In this document: one piece after another, positions 62,688-64,000 of the stretch | Numbering within the stretch: position 1 is the first letter of the stretch | Layout: each line of letters starts with the position of its first letter | Assembly: GCF_022539665.2 (NCBI RefSeq) | Contig: NC_081335.1 | Span: forward strand, 3,100,001 to 3,164,000 | DNA from: Daphnia carinata | Taxonomy: Eukaryota > Arthropoda > Branchiopoda > Diplostraca > Daphniidae | DNA length: 64,000 bases | Direction of reading: 5' to 3' | The notes under the pieces: generated by a model | What the model saw: the letters and a program-made list of their open reading frames with translations, nothing else | The model's database searches: none | What the model was told of the DNA's origin: nothing | Translations under genes and position numbers: made by a program

Positions 62688-64000
62688 ATTTTCAATAATC
62701 AAACGTCAATACAGTACACACGAACATGCTCAAAAGAGAATTAGCATAACAAAAACATGTCCACTAAACACGTCCATGCCCTCGAAGATTTGAAATGGCT
62801 TAACTATCTATTTAACTGGTGATCGAGGCCACTACACAGATAGGGACACATCAACAAAAATTGCTGTTTACATAGAACGAAATTGGAGCCGGAGAGCGAT
62901 GGCAGCGCCATATAGAATTTCCGTCTCTCTCTCTTCGTAGAACAAAGAGACTTGATTTGAATCCCTGACAGAGACGAGGAGGAGTAGAAAGGTTTCGCAA
63001 GTCGATCCTTGCGTCCGGATCGTTGCCAACATTGGCGTAATCGACGCAGTATAGAAATACATCTACATTTTTTTTCCCATGCAGCTCCTAAACAAGGGCT
63101 GCAAGTCTGTCTACACACCGTCAAAATGCGTGTCGTGTGTGTGTGCATGCATACAGAGTTGCGGGATTTGAGCCTCTCGTTTCAATATCTCGAGGACACT
63201 TTAAAAGATAGTCGAGCGCGCATCCTCATCTTCTTCTTGTGTCATGGTCGTTTCCCCTCCTTCCCTATTGACAATCTTCGTCTCATCAAGAGTGGAGGGG
63301 CTGCCCATTATGTGTAGGATTACTACCCCCAAAATGTATCAGCAACGATGTATACACCAAAAGGAGTCTATACAAATATCAAAGACCTTCCCCAGTTGTA
63401 AAGGATGCCTATTTACTTGTATCTTTTTTTTACTTTCCATTTTTCGCATCTTTATGTATCGATCGTGTCTTAAGTTGAAGCCCCCCTGCTTTACGTGTGT
63501 ATTCGTTCCTTATTCTGATTGTTACGTACCTTTTTTTTTTATGGGCACGCCTATTGTTTGCTTTTTTTTTTACGGGAAGAGTTGATTAAACTATCGCATT
63601 TAACTGTCTTCCCAAGTGGAATTAGAAAGCCATCAATCAATCGAGGTGTCTTTCACTTTAATGACGATTTTTCTATTCTGCTGTTATTATCGCTTAAAGT
63701 GTGAACTTTCTGATGCAAGGAAAAAATGTTATTAGTCGTGACCGAGACGTCGACGTTTCCCATTACGTAAAAATTGACTACCATTTTTACGCGAGCCTTT
63801 TAATAGTCGGGTATTCCTGGTCCCAATATGAAATTCCTCAGGCAATAAAATAAAAGATTATGTAGACTACTTAAACGGGGATGCAACAGCCATTCATTAC
63901 GCAGGCGAAATGTCTTTACGGGTTGTCAAATGACGTCACACATCTCATTAAGTCGTATCGGGGAAGGGATAATCTCTGCTAAATGCAATGATGCAAGGTC
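62688..64000. other. Region upstream of the visible RasGRF exons
   Basis: Either an intron leading to missing upstream RasGRF exons or the gene's promoter region. The - strand open frames at 62804-63148 and 62868-63062 show no PH-domain motif. No TATA box or other feature was convincing. Confidence 0.45.

Noticed and set aside
62804-63148. - strand open frames tested as the missing RasGRF PH domain
   Set aside because: No PH-domain tryptophan or strand pattern and no matching splice phase.
1-64000. CRISPR arrays, operons and ribosome binding sites
   Set aside because: The window is eukaryotic nuclear DNA with spliced genes; no regularly spaced direct repeats with unique spacers were seen.

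Overview
The window looks like nuclear DNA of an arthropod, most likely a branchiopod crustacean of the Daphnia type. Reasons: a cluster of cuticle genes with the Rebers-Riddiford (chitin_bind_4) domain, compact genes with many 50-120 bp GT-AG introns, and intron acceptors that often end in AAAG. The species call is an inference; 'arthropod' is firm. All gene models below were built by hand from splice sites and reading phase. Each coding total divides by three.

Region 1 (about 0.4-16.7 kb) is a cluster of six secreted chitin-binding cuticle proteins. Five lie on the + strand (432-1317, 2903-4137, 5398-8093, 10240-11119, 13269-14094) and one on the - strand (15539-16413). Each has a signal peptide, usually split by an early intron, and at least one RR domain. 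They differ in their tails: acidic/basic, Gly-Tyr, Pro-Ala, Ser-Thr-Pro, poly-Thr and Tyr-Thr. The third has four RR domains, one per exon.

Region 2 (18.6-25.2 kb) holds a neuromodulin/igloo-like IQ-motif gene with a first intron of about 5.75 kb. Its reading frame is broken by one in-frame TAA. A possible 114-nt exonic intron would remove that stop exactly in frame. The next 10 kb (25.2-35.3 kb) has no gene I can support.

Region 3 (35.3-43.7 kb) is compact housekeeping DNA. It contains a mitochondrial dicarboxylate carrier (- strand) head to head with the U3 snoRNP WD protein RRP9 (+). RRP9 converges, with an 85-bp gap, on condensin-II subunit NCAPD3 (-). NCAPD3 has an E2F-like site just upstream of its start.

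Region 4 (43.7-56.0 kb) is gene-poor and repeat-rich. It has tRNA-like sequences, a fold-back MITE-like element, a 316-bp element with 18-bp terminal inverted repeats, a 23-bp minisatellite, three consecutive stem-loops followed by AATAAA, and two near-identical 183-bp copies in inverted orientation whose outer ends are 4272 bp apart.

Region 5 (56.0-62.7 kb) is a 20-exon - strand RasGRF-type Ras exchange factor (IQ, DH, PH, REM, CDC25). It has one GC-AG intron. The family's usual N-terminal PH domain is not visible in the window.
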